Shown: positions 1 through 9,445, numbered from the stretch's first letter. The stretch is DNA of 64,000 nt from Mycolicibacterium cosmeticum (GCA_016197365.1 JACPVS010000009.1:281081-345080); one strand, 5' to 3'. The notes: generated from the letters alone by a model not told the origin. Numbers and translations: made by a program.

Positions 1-238
1 CGGTACTGGCCGCCACGGTGTCCACCCCACGCAGCAACAGGGGGTGGTGCGCCAGCAGGAGACCGCCGTCCGGGACCTCGTCGACCACCGCCTCCGTCGC
101 GTCCACCGCGACGGTCACCGAGGACACCGGCTCGGAGGGGTCGCCACACACCAGCCCCACCGAGTCCCAATCATGGGCCAGGGCAGGCGGATACGCGGCG
201 TCGAGCACCTCGATCACATCGGCCAGTCGTACGGTCAA
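1..238 (-). CDS. Nif3-like dinuclear metal-centre protein (N-terminal part)
   Basis: Only the N-terminal 79 or so residues are in the window; the gene runs off the left edge. The translation from the TTG at 238 reads [18 protein letters not shown] and continues with [10 protein letters not shown] and a LLAHHPLLL segment. This is the usual start of the NIF3/YqfO family, whose members bind two metal ions through conserved His residues such as the HH pair here; the biochemical role is poorly defined. Order and strand match M. tuberculosis Rv2230c next to cobC. The TTG start overlaps the cobC stop (TTGA), which supports translational coupling. Family confident, function unknown. Confidence 0.85.
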   Translation of the reverse strand, partial: MTVRLADVIEVLDAAYPPALAHDWDSVGLVCGDPSEPVSSVTVAVDATEAVVDEVPDGGLLLAHHPLLLRGVDTVAAST

Positions 239-1245
239 CGCAGGCCCTCCACCAGCAACGGCCATTCGGGGCGTACCGCCGCGCGCAGATACTCGCCGTC
301 CAGGCCGACGAAGGTGTCGCAGCGGCGCACCGCAATTCCCATGCTGTTCAGTTGTTTACGGGCCAGTTCGGCGTCGGCGACACGCAGCAGCACGAACGGC
401 GCACGGCCGTCGACCACGTCGAAGCCCGCTCCCTGAAGCCCGGCCACCATCTCGGCGCGCAGCACCGCCAGCCGACGGGCGCCTGCCTCGGCCTCGGCCA
501 CCGCCTCCGGCGCGCAGCAGGCGGTCACCGCTTCCAGTTGCAGGGTGCCCAGCGGCCAGTGTGCACGCCGCGCGGTGAGCCGCTCCAGCACGTCGGGCGC
601 CCCCAGTGCGTAGCCGACGCGCAGCCCAGCCAGCGACCATGTCTTGGTCAGGCTGCGCAGCACGACCACGTCGGGCAGTGTCAGCGCCGCCACCGATTCC
701 GGCTCCCCCGGTACGGCGTCGGCGAAGGCCTCGTCCACCACCACGATGCGACCCGGCCGCCGCAGCGCGAGGATCTGCTCGCGCGTGTGCAGCACGGAGG
801 TGGGGTTGGTCGGGTTGCCGACGACCACCAGGTCGGCCTCGTCGGGCACCGCGGCGTCGGCCAACGTGAAGGGTGGCGGCAGCACGACGTGGGCGATCGG
901 GATGTTCGCGGCGCTCAGTGCGGCCTCGGGTTCGGTGAACGACGGGGCGATGAGCGCCCCGAGCACCGGCGCCAGGTTGGGCAGCAGCGCGAATCCCTCG
1001 GCGCCGCCGGCCAGCAGCGCGACCTCGTCCACCGCCCGGCCGTGCCGCTCGGCGACGGCGCGCACCGCCCGCTCGGTGTCCGCCGCGCAGGGGTAGTGGC
1101 CCAGATCACCCAGTCGGACGCTCAGCCGGTCCACCAGCCACGACGGCGGGCCCGCGGCACGCACGTTGACCGCGAAGTCCAGCATGCCGGGCGTAACGGC
1201 CTGATCGCCGTGATAGCGCGCCGCCTGCCGAACCGTGTGAACCAC
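235..1245 (-). CDS. cobC: CobC-like PLP-dependent aminotransferase (cobalamin pathway)
   Basis: About 336 residues of a class I/II aminotransferase fold, resembling mycobacterial CobC (Rv2231c), which is related to histidinol-phosphate aminotransferase and to the L-threonine-phosphate decarboxylase CobD/CobC branch that makes the aminopropanol arm of cobalamin. Visible motifs are [10 protein letters not shown] and the PLP-lysine segment [16 protein letters not shown]. The GTG at 1245 (protein starts [14 protein letters not shown]) was chosen because homologues begin just before the YHGD motif; open frame continues upstream without recognisable sequence. It lies directly upstream of the Nif3-like gene and divergent from the HAD gene at 1295. 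The assignment to cobalamin synthesis follows the family and the nearby cobD. Confidence 0.85.
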   Translation of the reverse strand: MVHTVRQAARYHGDQAVTPGMLDFAVNVRAAGPPSWLVDRLSVRLGDLGHYPCAADTERAVRAVAERHGRAVDEVALLAGGAEGFALLPNLAPVLGALIAPSFTEPEAALSAANIPIAHVVLPPPFTLADAAVPDEADLVVVGNPTNPTSVLHTREQILALRRPGRIVVVDEAFADAVPGEPESVAALTLPDVVVLRSLTKTWSLAGLRVGYALGAPDVLERLTARRAHWPLGTLQLEAVTACCAPEAVAEAEAGARRLAVLRAEMVAGLQGAGFDVVDGRAPFVLLRVADAELARKQLNSMGIAVRRCDTFVGLDGEYLRAAVRPEWPLLVEGLR

Positions 1246-1294
1246 AGCACGACAGTAGTGCGCCGCTCGGCGGCACAGGTACATCGGAGAGAAT

Positions 1295-1954
1295 GTGTTC
1301 GTGACACGCCTCCCGCAGCTGGTGCTCTTCGACCTCGACGGAACCCTCACCGATTCCGCGGTGGGCATCGTCGCCAGCTTCCGGCACGCCTTGGACACCG
1401 TGGGCGTGCAGGTCCCCGAGGGCGACCTGGCGGGGCGGATCGTCGGGCCGCCGATGCACCACACACTGCGCGCGATGGGGCTCGGCGATCGCGTCGAGGA
1501 CGCGATCACCGCCTACCGCGCCGACTACACCACCCGCGGCTGGTCGATGAACAGCCTCTTCGACGGGATACCGGCGCTGCTGGAGGATCTGCGCGCCGCG
1601 GGTGTGCGGCTGGCCGTCGCCACGTCGAAGGCCGAGACCACCGCGCAGCGCATCCTGGCCCACTTCGGCCTGGACGGGTATTTCGAGGTGATCGCCGGTG
1701 CCAGTTCGGATGGCACCCGGGCCGCCAAATCGGACGTCGTCGCGCACGCCCTGGCGCAGCTGGCTCCGCTGCCCGAACGGATCCTGATGATCGGTGACCG
1801 CTCCCACGACGTCGAGGGCGCCGGCGAGCACGGCATCAGCACCGTCGTCGTCGGCTGGGGCTACGGCGCCACCGATTTCGACGGCCCCGACGCGCCGGCA
1901 CCGCTGCACAAGGTCGACACCATCGCCGATCTGCGGGAGGTGCTGGGTGTCTGA
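1295..1954 (+). CDS. ptkA: HAD-superfamily phosphatase/kinase, PtkA homologue
   Basis: A 219-residue HAD protein: motif I FDLDGTLTD near residue 15, a motif-III Lys in the AAKSD segment, and motif IV GDRSHDVEGAG. It is like phosphoglycolate phosphatases in sequence, but its position directly upstream of ptpA is that of M. tuberculosis Rv2232, reported as the tyrosine kinase PtkA that phosphorylates PtpA. The M. tuberculosis protein has a longer N-terminal extension that is absent here. The GTG at 1295 is preceded by GGAGAG. The end overlaps the start of ptpA by 8 nt. Fold certain; kinase role inferred from synteny. Confidence 0.8.
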   Translation: MFVTRLPQLVLFDLDGTLTDSAVGIVASFRHALDTVGVQVPEGDLAGRIVGPPMHHTLRAMGLGDRVEDAITAYRADYTTRGWSMNSLFDGIPALLEDLRAAGVRLAVATSKAETTAQRILAHFGLDGYFEVIAGASSDGTRAAKSDVVAHALAQLAPLPERILMIGDRSHDVEGAGEHGISTVVVGWGYGATDFDGPDAPAPLHKVDTIADLREVLGV

Positions 1955-2426
1955 CCTCCATGTGACCTTCGTCTGCTCGGGCAACATCTGCCGGTCGCCG
2001 ATGGCGGAGAAGATGTTCGCCCATCAGATCTCCGAACGCGGCCTGGCCGACGTGGTGCGGGTGTCGAGCGCCGGCACCGGGGGCTGGCATTCGGGTGAGC
2101 CCGCCGACCACCGCACCAATGAGGTTCTGCGCCAGCACGGTTACCCGACCGCCCATCACGCCGCGCAGATCGGCGACCATCACCTGGCCGCCGACATGGT
2201 GATCGCCATGGGCCGCAACCACGCCCGGTTCCTCAAGGAGATGGGCGTGCCGCCCGAGCGGCTGCGGATGATGCGATCCTTCGATCCCCGGTCGGGCGCA
2301 TTCGCCCTCGACGTCGAGGATCCTTACTACGGCTCCCTCACCGACTTTCAAGACGTGTTCGACGTCATCGATGTCTCGCTGCCCGGGCTGCACGAGTGGG
2401 TCGACAAGCAGCTGGCATCACGATGA
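1947..2426 (+). CDS. ptpA: Low-molecular-weight protein tyrosine phosphatase
   Basis: 159 residues with the LMW-PTP active-site loop VCSGNICRSPMAE close to the N terminus (the CX5R(S) P-loop with nucleophilic Cys and phosphate-binding Arg) and the general-acid Asp in the DVEDPYYG segment. The M. tuberculosis orthologue is secreted and dephosphorylates host proteins; in a saprophyte the role is unclear. GTG start at 1947 overlaps the HAD gene; its stop overlaps the ATG of the SURF1 gene (ATGA), so the three genes form one operon. Confidence 0.93.
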   Translation: MSDLHVTFVCSGNICRSPMAEKMFAHQISERGLADVVRVSSAGTGGWHSGEPADHRTNEVLRQHGYPTAHHAAQIGDHHLAADMVIAMGRNHARFLKEMGVPPERLRMMRSFDPRSGAFALDVEDPYYGSLTDFQDVFDVIDVSLPGLHEWVDKQLASR

Positions 2427-3247
2427 AGCGGTGGACGTTCCTGTTCCGGCCCCAGTGGCTGGCGCTGTTCGTCGTCGTGCTGGCGTTCGCCTGGCTGTGT
2501 TTCACGGTGCTGGCCCCCTGGCAGTTGGGCAAGAACACCAAGACATCACGGGAGAACTCGCAGATCTCCAGCTCCCTGTCGGCTGACCCCGTGCCGCTGA
2601 CCAATGTTCTGCCGCACCAGGATTCGTCGGCACCGGATCAGCAGTGGCACCGCGTGAGCGCCACCGGGCACTATCTACCCGAGGCGCAGGTGGTGGCCCG
2701 GCTGCGGTCGGCCGACGGCGATCCCGCCTACGAGGTGCTGACCCCGTTCGCCGTGGATCACGGGCCGACGGTGCTGGTGGACCGTGGTTACGTCAAGCCC
2801 GAGCAGGGTACGGCGCTGCCGGTTTTCGCCGCCCCGCCGTCGGGCACGGTGACCATCGAGGCTCGGCTGCGCGACGCCGAGCCCGTCCTGACCGGCAAGG
2901 AGCCGTTCCGCGCCGACGGTGCGCAGCAGGTGTATTCGATCAACCCGGGCCAGGTCTCGCAGGTGACCGGGACCCCGCTGGCCGGCTCGTACCTGCAACT
3001 GGTGGACAAGCAACCCGGTGGACTCGGGGTCATCCCCCTGCCTCATCTGGATTCCGGGCCGTTCCTGTCCTACGGCATCCAATGGATCGCGTTCGGCATC
3101 ATCGCCCCGATCGGGCTGGGTTATTTCATCGTGGCCGAGGTGAAGGCCCGCCGTCGGGATAAGGCCGCCGCGGCCGCCGAAGAGGCGGACATCACGCCGC
3201 AGACCGCGGAGGAGAAGCTCGCCGACCGGTACGGGCGGCGACGCTGA
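2423..3247 (+). CDS. SURF1-family cytochrome oxidase assembly protein
   Basis: 274 residues with one transmembrane segment near residues 8-30 (LALFVVVLAFAWLCFTVLAPW) and a second near residues 213-235, enclosing a large external domain, the standard SURF1 topology. SURF1 proteins help to insert haem a into cytochrome aa3 oxidase. The motif LVDRGYV and the GWQ-type region expected for the family are present (VLVDRGYVKPEQG). The C-terminal tail is basic and Ala-rich. The start ATG at 2423 lies in the ptpA stop (ATGA). Its 3' end overlaps convergent cobD by 56 nt. Confidence 0.88.
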   Translation: MKRWTFLFRPQWLALFVVVLAFAWLCFTVLAPWQLGKNTKTSRENSQISSSLSADPVPLTNVLPHQDSSAPDQQWHRVSATGHYLPEAQVVARLRSADGDPAYEVLTPFAVDHGPTVLVDRGYVKPEQGTALPVFAAPPSGTVTIEARLRDAEPVLTGKEPFRADGAQQVYSINPGQVSQVTGTPLAGSYLQLVDKQPGGLGVIPLPHLDSGPFLSYGIQWIAFGIIAPIGLGYFIVAEVKARRRDKAAAAAEEADITPQTAEEKLADRYGRRR

Positions 3248-4163
3248 CGGCCGCCACGGTGGCCAGCGTCTGCACGGCGCGCGACAGCCGCACCCCGCGG
3301 CGCAGGTCGGCCGCTCTGGGTGACGGACCGTCGCCCAGCGTGGGGCGCATCTCGAGACGGTGGGCGTATTGGGTGGGCCCGCCCAGACTGACGCCGAGTG
3401 CGCCCGCGAAGGATGCCTCGGCCACGCCCGCATTCGGGCTGGGGTGACGTGCGGCGTCACGCCGCCACGCCCGCCACGCCCCGGCCGGTGCGCCGGACAC
3501 CACGACCGCGCACAGTCCCGTCGCGCGCGCCCCGACGTAATTCACCACGTCATCGAAACGCGCTGCGGCCCAGCCGAACCGTTCATAGCGCGGCGAGTGG
3601 TGGCCGATCATCGCGTCGAGGGTGTTGGCACCCCGATACACCAGCAGGCCGGGCACGCCGGCCACCGCGCCCCACAGGATCGGCGCCACCTGGGCGTCGG
3701 AGGTGTTCTCCGCGACCGACTCCAACGCGGCACGCGCGAGTCCGTCGGGGTCCAGAGCGGATGGATCCCTGCCACACAACGACGGCAGCAGGGCCCGGGC
3801 CCCGTCGAGGTCGTCGGCGTCGAGTCGGTCGGCCATCTGCGCACCGGTCCGGGCCAGCGACGTGCCACCGAGCACCGCCCAGGTGCACACCGCGGTGACC
3901 GCAAAGGTGCACAGCGGCCCGCGCCGGGCCGCGGCGCGTTCGGCGGCGACACCCAACGCGCCGAGGGCGCCGAGCAGCGCGGCAGTGTGCAGCACCCCGG
4001 CGGACCTGCGGTCGGCGTAGCTGCGCTTCTCCAGGGCGGCCGCGGCGGTTCCGAAGGCCGCGACCGGGTGTCCGCGGCGCGGATCGGCCCAGCGCAGGTC
4101 CGCCAGGTACCCAGCCGCCAGGCCTGCCGCGCGGGCAGTGTGTCCGAACACGTCGGGCAGCAT
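3192..4163 (-). CDS. cobD: Cobalamin biosynthesis protein CobD (adenosylcobinamide-phosphate synthase)
   Basis: 323-residue integral membrane protein of the CobD/CbiB family that attaches the aminopropanol arm to adenosylcobyric acid. Characteristic segments are HPVAAFGTA near residue 33, [17 protein letters not shown] and NTLDAMIGH with the following [11 protein letters not shown]. The ATG at 4163 ([14 protein letters not shown]) agrees with homologues. It overlaps the convergent SURF1 gene at its 3' end. With cobC it indicates that this strain makes cobalamin, which matters for the B12-dependent mutase in the island. Confidence 0.92.
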   Translation of the reverse strand: MLPDVFGHTARAAGLAAGYLADLRWADPRRGHPVAAFGTAAAALEKRSYADRRSAGVLHTAALLGALGALGVAAERAAARRGPLCTFAVTAVCTWAVLGGTSLARTGAQMADRLDADDLDGARALLPSLCGRDPSALDPDGLARAALESVAENTSDAQVAPILWGAVAGVPGLLVYRGANTLDAMIGHHSPRYERFGWAAARFDDVVNYVGARATGLCAVVVSGAPAGAWRAWRRDAARHPSPNAGVAEASFAGALGVSLGGPTQYAHRLEMRPTLGDGPSPRAADLRRGVRLSRAVQTLATVAAVSVAARTGRRASPPRSAA

Positions 4164-4218
4164 AATTCCCCGTCGGTTCCCGCGCCTGAACGTCTCACAA
4201 GGTGGTCTACTCGATGAC

Positions 4219-5046
4219 ATGAGGCTGGGACCACCGCGTCGCCCGCGACGCGTCATCGACCTTCTCAATCCGGCCGCGGCACTGGCACCCGCCGCGAACG
4301 TCATCATGCAATTGTCGCTGCCCGGCGTCGGCTACGGGGTGCTGGAGAGCCCGGTCGACAGCGGCAACGTGTACATGCACCCGTTCAAGCGGGCCCGCAC
4401 CACCGGCACCTACCTGGCCGCCGCCACCTACGGTTCCGACGCCGACCGCGCCCTGATCCGGGCCGAGGTGGACCGCGCCCACGCCCAGGTCCGGTCCCGG
4501 CCGTCGAGTCCGGTGCGTTACAACGCTTTCGATCCGAAGCTGCAGCTCTGGGTGGCCGCCTGCCTGTACCGCTACTACATCGATCAGCATGAGTATCTGT
4601 ACGGGCCACTCGACGACGAATCGGCCGACGCGATCTACCAGGACGCCCGCACCCTGGGCACCACCCTGCAAGTGCGCGAAGAGATGTGGCCGGCCGACCG
4701 GGCGGCGTTTGACGAATACTGGAAGCTCACCCTCGACGATCTGCGTATCGACGAAGCGGTGCGTGAGCACCTGTACGGCGTGGCGTCGGCGGCGTTCCTC
4801 CCGAAGCCGTTGCGGCAACTGGCGGGGCCGTCGATCCTGTTCGCCACCAAGGGCTTTCTCTCGTCCAGATTTCGGACCATGATGAACCTGGATTGGAGTC
4901 CGGACGACCAGCGCCGGTTCGCGCTACTGCTGATGGGGCTTCGACTCGCCGACCGGGTGGTGCCGCGGGAGCTCTGGCAGTTCGGCTATCGGATCTATCT
5001 GTGGGACATGCGCACGCGGGCGCGCCTGGGCATACGTGTGATCTGA
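4219..5046 (+). CDS. Oxygenase MpaB family protein (DUF2236)
   Basis: 275 residues with the hallmark [17 protein letters not shown] segment near residue 95, typical of the DUF2236/MpaB/Lcp group, some members of which are b-type haem oxygenases. MpaB-like proteins are common in mycobacteria and mostly uncharacterised. Start ATG at 4219 follows a short leader opposite cobD, so the two genes are divergent with a 55-bp gap. The equivalent gene in M. tuberculosis lies between cobD and ahpE, so this is probably the last conserved-order gene before the accessory DNA. Substrate unknown. Confidence 0.8.
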   Translation: MRLGPPRRPRRVIDLLNPAAALAPAANVIMQLSLPGVGYGVLESPVDSGNVYMHPFKRARTTGTYLAAATYGSDADRALIRAEVDRAHAQVRSRPSSPVRYNAFDPKLQLWVAACLYRYYIDQHEYLYGPLDDESADAIYQDARTLGTTLQVREEMWPADRAAFDEYWKLTLDDLRIDEAVREHLYGVASAAFLPKPLRQLAGPSILFATKGFLSSRFRTMMNLDWSPDDQRRFALLLMGLRLADRVVPRELWQFGYRIYLWDMRTRARLGIRVI

Positions 5047-5056
5047 AAGGGAAGTC

Positions 5057-5452
5057 ATGTCATTTGGGGCACTGAACCATGTAGCGGTCACGGTCAGCGA
5101 TATCGGCGTCAGCGGGCCGTGGTACCGCACGTTGATCGGCTTCGACCCCGTCCTCGACGAGGACACCGATGCCGGATTCCGGCACCTGGTGTGGGCGTTG
5201 GAAGGCGGCACGCTTTTCGGCATCCACCAGCACGACCGCGGGATCGAATCCGGTCAGTTCACCGAATTCCGTGCGGGCCTGGACCACGTCGGGTTCGGCT
5301 GCGGCTCACGGGCAGACCTGGTGACCTGGGCTACTCGGCTGGATGAGCTCGGTATCGCGCACGGCGGCGTGGTGGACGCCCACTACGGGTCGGGGCTGAG
5401 CTTTCGTGACCCCGACGGCATCGCGTTGGAGTTCTTCGCGCCGCCGGGGTAA
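5057..5452 (+). CDS. VOC-family (glyoxalase/dioxygenase fold) protein
   Basis: 131 residues forming two beta-alpha-beta-beta-beta modules. Metal-ligand positions are visible: His in LNHVAVTVSDIG near the N terminus, His in GLDHVGFGC in the middle and Glu in DGIALEFFAPPG at the end. Such proteins may be lyases, isomerases or extradiol-type dioxygenases; nothing here picks one. AAAGGGAAG lies 6-12 nt before the ATG. It is 10 nt after the MpaB-like gene and could be co-transcribed with it. Confidence 0.8.
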   Translation: MSFGALNHVAVTVSDIGVSGPWYRTLIGFDPVLDEDTDAGFRHLVWALEGGTLFGIHQHDRGIESGQFTEFRAGLDHVGFGCGSRADLVTWATRLDELGIAHGGVVDAHYGSGLSFRDPDGIALEFFAPPG

Positions 5453-5529
5453 ACCGCCACCCACGTCACGTTTGGCCGCTCCACCTGTCGGGCATCCGCC
5501 GGTGAGTACAGCGACGAACGGAGACCATC

Positions 5530-6153
5530 ATGCGTGCCGAGGAAGGCGACGAGACCGTCGCGGAGCTCGCGGACGACGCCGAGCAGACCCAGCAGAATCT
5601 GGACGAAGCCGTGAGCAGACTGCAGGGCAAGAGGGTGGCGATCCTTGCGACCGACGGAGTCGAACGCCGTGAGCTGGAGGAACCGCGGGAGGCGGTACGC
5701 GGCGCGGGTGCGTCGACCGACCTGCTGTCGTTGCAGGACGGTTCGATCGACCTCCGCGATCATGATCTGACGCCCGCCGGTGACGCGCCCGTCGACAGTC
5801 TCGTCGCGGTGGCAAACGTCGACGATTTCGACGCGCTGTTGATTCCCGGCGGCACGGTGAACGCCGACAAGCTGCGCAATGACGATGCCGCGGTGGCCTT
5901 CGTCCGCGACTTCGTCGAATCCGGTAAACCGGTCGCCGTGATCTGCCACGCTCCCTGGACTCTCGTCGAAGCGGGTGTGGCGAAGGGCCGCACCCTGACG
6001 TCGTATCCGAGCCTGCGTACCGATTTGCGCAATGCCGGCGCCACCGTCGTCGATCAAGAGGTTGTCGTCGACGGCAATCTGATCTCCAGCAGGTCGCCCG
6101 ACGATCTGCCGGCGTTTTGCTCGGCTGTGGTCGAGGCGGTCGCCGGCGTATAG
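5530..6153 (+). CDS. DJ-1/PfpI-family protein
   Basis: 207 residues. The N-terminal 33 or so residues are acidic and Gln-rich, possibly helical (EEGDETVAELADDAEQTQQN), followed by a PfpI/ThiJ domain with the nucleophile elbow AVICHAPW (Cys-His) and a conserved acidic segment VERRELEEP. Members act as glyoxalases, deglycases or stress chaperones, and short PfpI proteins with this layout are frequent in actinobacteria as general-stress genes. The ATG at 5530 has GGAGACC upstream. Exact reaction not predictable. Confidence 0.85.
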   Translation: MRAEEGDETVAELADDAEQTQQNLDEAVSRLQGKRVAILATDGVERRELEEPREAVRGAGASTDLLSLQDGSIDLRDHDLTPAGDAPVDSLVAVANVDDFDALLIPGGTVNADKLRNDDAAVAFVRDFVESGKPVAVICHAPWTLVEAGVAKGRTLTSYPSLRTDLRNAGATVVDQEVVVDGNLISSRSPDDLPAFCSAVVEAVAGV

Positions 6154-6194
6154 ACATCGGTCAACAATGTGACGAGCACGGGCGCGGTAGGTTC

Positions 6195-6815
6195 ATGCCC
6201 ATGAGCGCACCGCCCCAGGTGGAGTCCACTGGCGATTCGGTTGCCCATGCTCTGCGCGAGGACATCTTGGCCGGTCGGCTGTCCCCGGGCGAACGCCTGG
6301 TCGAAGAGTCGATCGCCAAACAGTATGGGGTGTCACGGGTTCCCGTCCGTGAGGCGTTGAACCGACTTCAGTCCGAGGGCTTCGTCACAATCGTCCGCTA
6401 TAAGGGGGCGACGGTGTCGGAGACGTTGGTCCAGGACAGCAGGGAGCTGCTGCAAATCCGGCGCGGGCTGGAGATTCTGGCCGCGCAACTGGCCGCCCAG
6501 AATCGGGGTGGCGCCGTCGCCGAGCAGTTGGCGGCCGCTGCCGAGGACCACGTCGACGTCGAATGCGCACCCGCGCGTGCGTTCCACGAATTGGTCGCCG
6601 CAGCTTCAGGCAACCGGCAGCTGGAAGAGATGCTGGCGGGCGTGAATCGCCGGGTGCAGTGGGGCCTGGGCCACAACCCGAACGTATCGATCAGCGACCA
6701 TCGGGTGCTCGCGGTGGCGATCCTCAATGGGTCGGTGGTCCAGGCGGGATACCTCATGGACGAGCACCTGCGACGCGACGAACAGTACTTCACCGAAAAG
6801 TTCGGCGAAGCCTGA
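6195..6815 (+). CDS. GntR-family regulator, FCD (FadR-type) subfamily
   Basis: 206 residues. An N-terminal winged helix (ALREDILAGRLSPGERLVEESIAKQYGVSRVPVREALNRL, given in parts) spans about residues 15-60, with the family motif VSRVPVREAL. The C-terminal all-helical FCD domain carries metal-site His residues in FHELVAAASGN, ISDHRVL and the DEHL segment. FCD regulators bind small carboxylates. The ATG at 6195 was chosen; a second ATG at 6201 is possible. It precedes the MFS and substrate-binding genes on the same strand, and a palindrome of FCD type lies in the intervening gap, so it probably controls that pair. Confidence 0.87.
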   Translation: MPMSAPPQVESTGDSVAHALREDILAGRLSPGERLVEESIAKQYGVSRVPVREALNRLQSEGFVTIVRYKGATVSETLVQDSRELLQIRRGLEILAAQLAAQNRGGAVAEQLAAAAEDHVDVECAPARAFHELVAAASGNRQLEEMLAGVNRRVQWGLGHNPNVSISDHRVLAVAILNGSVVQAGYLMDEHLRRDEQYFTEKFGEA

Positions 6816-6818
6816 CTG

Positions 6819-6847
6819 CAGCTCGGATTGTTTTACAATCTGAGCTG
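6819..6847 (+). terminator. Hairpin after the GntR gene
   Basis: An inverted repeat of 13 bp: left arm AGCTCGGATTGT preceded by C, right arm ACAATCTGAGCT followed by G, one G:U pair, 3-nt loop. It starts 4 nt after the GntR stop. There is no T-run, so it could end transcription weakly or be an RNA element in the leader of the MFS gene. Confidence 0.45.
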
Positions 6848-6901
6848 AGTTATCGTATTCGTAACGTAAAACTCCTGGTGAGAAATCGTGACGTAACAGA
6901 T

Positions 6902-6913
6902 TTCGTATACAAA
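6902..6913. promoter_or_regulatory. Candidate FCD-GntR operator upstream of the MFS gene
   Basis: TTCGTATACAAA is palindromic around GTATAC except for one pair, and resembles the TTGTATACAA class of operators known for FCD-type GntR regulators. It lies 41 bp before the MFS start. Two related AT-rich stretches (TTATCGTATTCGTAACG and GTGACGTAAC) precede it. Binding by the adjacent regulator is inferred. Confidence 0.45.
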
Positions 6914-6954
6914 TTGCTCCAGCATGATTTCACCGATCACACCTGGAGCACGCC

Positions 6955-8433
6955 ATGTCCCTCATCCGCCCGACAGTTGCCATCCCCCCTGACACCACCC
7001 TGATCGACGACCCTCACTCGACGGCGGACGACGCCGCGTCGCCGGGTCTGACCGCCGCACTGGACCGCATCGGCTTCGGCCGCGTGCAAGCCGCCCTGAT
7101 CCTCCTGTTGATGGCCGGATTGTTCTTCGATTCGCTGGAGCAGAACTCGACCGGGGCGATGGGTCCCCTACTCAAAGAATCCTTCGGGATCGGAAACGCC
7201 GAACTGACCATGATCAACACCGCCACCGTGCTCGGTGGCCTGGCCGGGCGCATCATCGGCGGTTACATCGCCGACCGCTGGGGTCGCCGTGCCGCGTTGA
7301 GCCTGAACCTGTTGGTCTACACCCTCGGAGGCCTCATCAGCGCCGCCGCCGTCAACTACGAGATGCTGCTGTCCAGCCGGTTCATCGTCGGCATCGGACT
7401 GGGCGGCGAATTCACCGTCGGTCTGGCCATTCTCGCGGAGATCGTCGCCACCCGCCATCGCGGTTCGCTGCTGGCCACCCTGAACATCTCCTCGGGCGGC
7501 GTCGGCAATATCGCGTCCTTCGGATTCTTCTGGCTCGTTCTGGGTCCGCTGAACGGAATGCTCGGCGGCAATGACACCTCATGGCGGTGGACCTACGTGA
7601 TCCTCGCCGTCCCCGCCGTGCTCGTCGTCTTCTTCCGCCGCTACCTTCCGGAGTCACCACGCTTCCTGCTCTCCAAGGGCCGCGTCGACGAAGCCAACGA
7701 AAGCCTCACCCGGCTGTCGGCCGGACGGATCAGCGGACTGCGCAAGCCCGGTCCCACCCGCGAATTCGTCACTGCCGCAGACATTCCCGCGAAGGTCAAG
7801 TCCAGCTACGCCGAAGTGTTCAAGGGCCAGAACCTCAAGCGCACCGCCGCGATCGGCGCCGCGTCGTGGATGTCGTTCGGCGCCCAGGTCACACTGCTGT
7901 TCCTGATGCCGATCTTGTTGGTCTCCCGCGGCTACTCGCTGTCCGATTCGTTGGCATTCACCATGATCATGAACATCGGTTCGTTGTTCGGCGCCTGCGC
8001 TGCCTCTTATCTGGCCGGCAAGGCACCGCGACGACTGACCGTGAGTGTCGCCGCCGCCCTCGGCTGCATCTCGGCCATCTGCTTCGCGTCGTTCGCCGAC
8101 TCCACCGCGCTGATTCTCGTGCTGGGCATGATCTTCCAGTTCTTCACGATGATGCTCAACACCATGCTCTCGGTCTGGTCGCCGGAACTGTTCCCCACCT
8201 CTGTGCGCGCGATGGGAACATCGGTGGTCAACGGGATCGGCAACGTGGCGGGCGCCGTCATGCCCTTTGCCGCGCTGTTCTTCTTCGACCGAGCCGGTGT
8301 CGCGGGGGTCTTCATCATGATCGCCGTCATGTACGTCCTGCTGGTCGTCGCCGCGCGCTTCGGGCCGGAAACCTTCGGTAAGCCGCTGGAAGCGGTTACC
8401 GAGACGCCCGCGGCGCTCGCCGCCGCAGCCTGA
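6955..8433 (+). CDS. MFS transporter, sugar/aromatic-acid porter type
   Basis: 492 residues with 12 predicted membrane segments. The loop 2-3 motif GGYIADRWGRRAAL and the family signature PESPRFLLSKGR after helix 6 place it in the sugar porter / organic-acid:H+ symporter branch. A hydrophilic N-terminal tail of about 40 residues precedes the first helix. It is 26 nt from the following substrate-binding-like gene and shares its operator region with the GntR gene, so the imported compound is probably the ligand of that regulator. Substrate not predictable; an organic acid is likely. Confidence 0.85.
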   Translation: MSLIRPTVAIPPDTTLIDDPHSTADDAASPGLTAALDRIGFGRVQAALILLLMAGLFFDSLEQNSTGAMGPLLKESFGIGNAELTMINTATVLGGLAGRIIGGYIADRWGRRAALSLNLLVYTLGGLISAAAVNYEMLLSSRFIVGIGLGGEFTVGLAILAEIVATRHRGSLLATLNISSGGVGNIASFGFFWLVLGPLNGMLGGNDTSWRWTYVILAVPAVLVVFFRRYLPESPRFLLSKGRVDEANESLTRLSAGRISGLRKPGPTREFVTAADIPAKVKSSYAEVFKGQNLKRTAAIGAASWMSFGAQVTLLFLMPILLVSRGYSLSDSLAFTMIMNIGSLFGACAASYLAGKAPRRLTVSVAAALGCISAICFASFADSTALILVLGMIFQFFTMMLNTMLSVWSPELFPTSVRAMGTSVVNGIGNVAGAVMPFAALFFFDRAGVAGVFIMIAVMYVLLVVAARFGPETFGKPLEAVTETPAALAAAA

Positions 8434-8458
8434 TCCTCAACAAACAAGGAGCCCGAAC

Positions 8459-9382
8459 ATGTTGAACCTCAACATCTCTGCCACCGCTGATGCCGCCAAC
8501 TACCTGCCCCAGTACTATGCAGACAGCCTTGGCCTGTTCGGCGAACGCGGCTTGACGGTCACCGCCACCGCCCGCGATCCCTGGACCGGAGTGCTGGACG
8601 ATCTGGACAGCGGCGCCGCCGATGTCGCCCTCGGCGGGCTGTGGGTACCGGCCATGTATTGGGGTACTCCGCGCCGACTCACGGTCTTCGCCCAGGTGAA
8701 TCACCAGTTCCCGAAGGCGCTGGTGACCCGGGCCCCGGACCCGGACTTCGAATGGTCCGATCTGATCGGCAAGACCGTCCTGGCGCCGGGAATCGGCGGC
8801 AGCGCACCGTATGCGTTCACTGCCGGCCTCATCCGGGAAGCCGGGGTCGACCCCGAATCGATCACGTTCTTGCGCGACCTGTCCAGCTCGATGTACGTCG
8901 AACTCTTCGAAGCCGGTGTGGGGGACGCGATCGTCCTGGACCTGGTGAATGCGGAGATCGTCGCCGAGCGCGGCTCCGGTTTCATCGCTCGGGAGTACAC
9001 CCAGACCGGCGGGTTGGGGCCCAACAGCGTGTACTACTGCCGCACAGACCGTTTCGACGAGCTGTCCGATCAGCTGGTTGCCTTCGCCTCAAGTCTGCAG
9101 GAATCCATGCAACTGATGAAGTCGATCGAACTGGCCGACCTCGACCCGTTGCTGACGCAGCGTTGGCCCGCGACGCCGGCAGGACCCCTGCGTCGGGCCT
9201 GCGCGCGGATGCTGGGCTCGCTGACCTGGGACACCGTGCGCATCGACCCGGCAGCGACCGAACGATGGACGCGAATCCTGCAGGACGAGAATATGGTTCG
9301 TCGTGCGCCCACCTTCGCCGAGCTGGTCGACACCACAATTGTCGACCGCGCGCTGCCGATCGCTACGGCCTCGACACCATGA
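8459..9382 (+). CDS. NMT1/THI5-like substrate-binding-fold protein without signal peptide
   Basis: 307 residues with the periplasmic-binding-protein type II fold of the SsuA/NMT1/THI5 group: an N-terminal SATADAANYLPQYYADSLGLFGERG helix region (in parts), the DVALGGLW strand, and the hinge region DLIGKTVLAPGIGGSAPY. There is no signal peptide or lipobox, so the protein should stay in the cytoplasm, which is odd for a transporter subunit. No ABC permease or ATPase gene is nearby. It follows the MFS gene by 26 nt with AAGGAG in front of the ATG. It may bind or convert the imported compound. Function unknown. Confidence 0.75.
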   Translation: MLNLNISATADAANYLPQYYADSLGLFGERGLTVTATARDPWTGVLDDLDSGAADVALGGLWVPAMYWGTPRRLTVFAQVNHQFPKALVTRAPDPDFEWSDLIGKTVLAPGIGGSAPYAFTAGLIREAGVDPESITFLRDLSSSMYVELFEAGVGDAIVLDLVNAEIVAERGSGFIAREYTQTGGLGPNSVYYCRTDRFDELSDQLVAFASSLQESMQLMKSIELADLDPLLTQRWPATPAGPLRRACARMLGSLTWDTVRIDPAATERWTRILQDENMVRRAPTFAELVDTTIVDRALPIATASTP

Positions 9383-9445
9383 CGCTGCCCTCACGCACGC
9401 GGAGATCGACGGTGCTGCCCGCGAACGCGGAGTAGCGGTGGAGAT

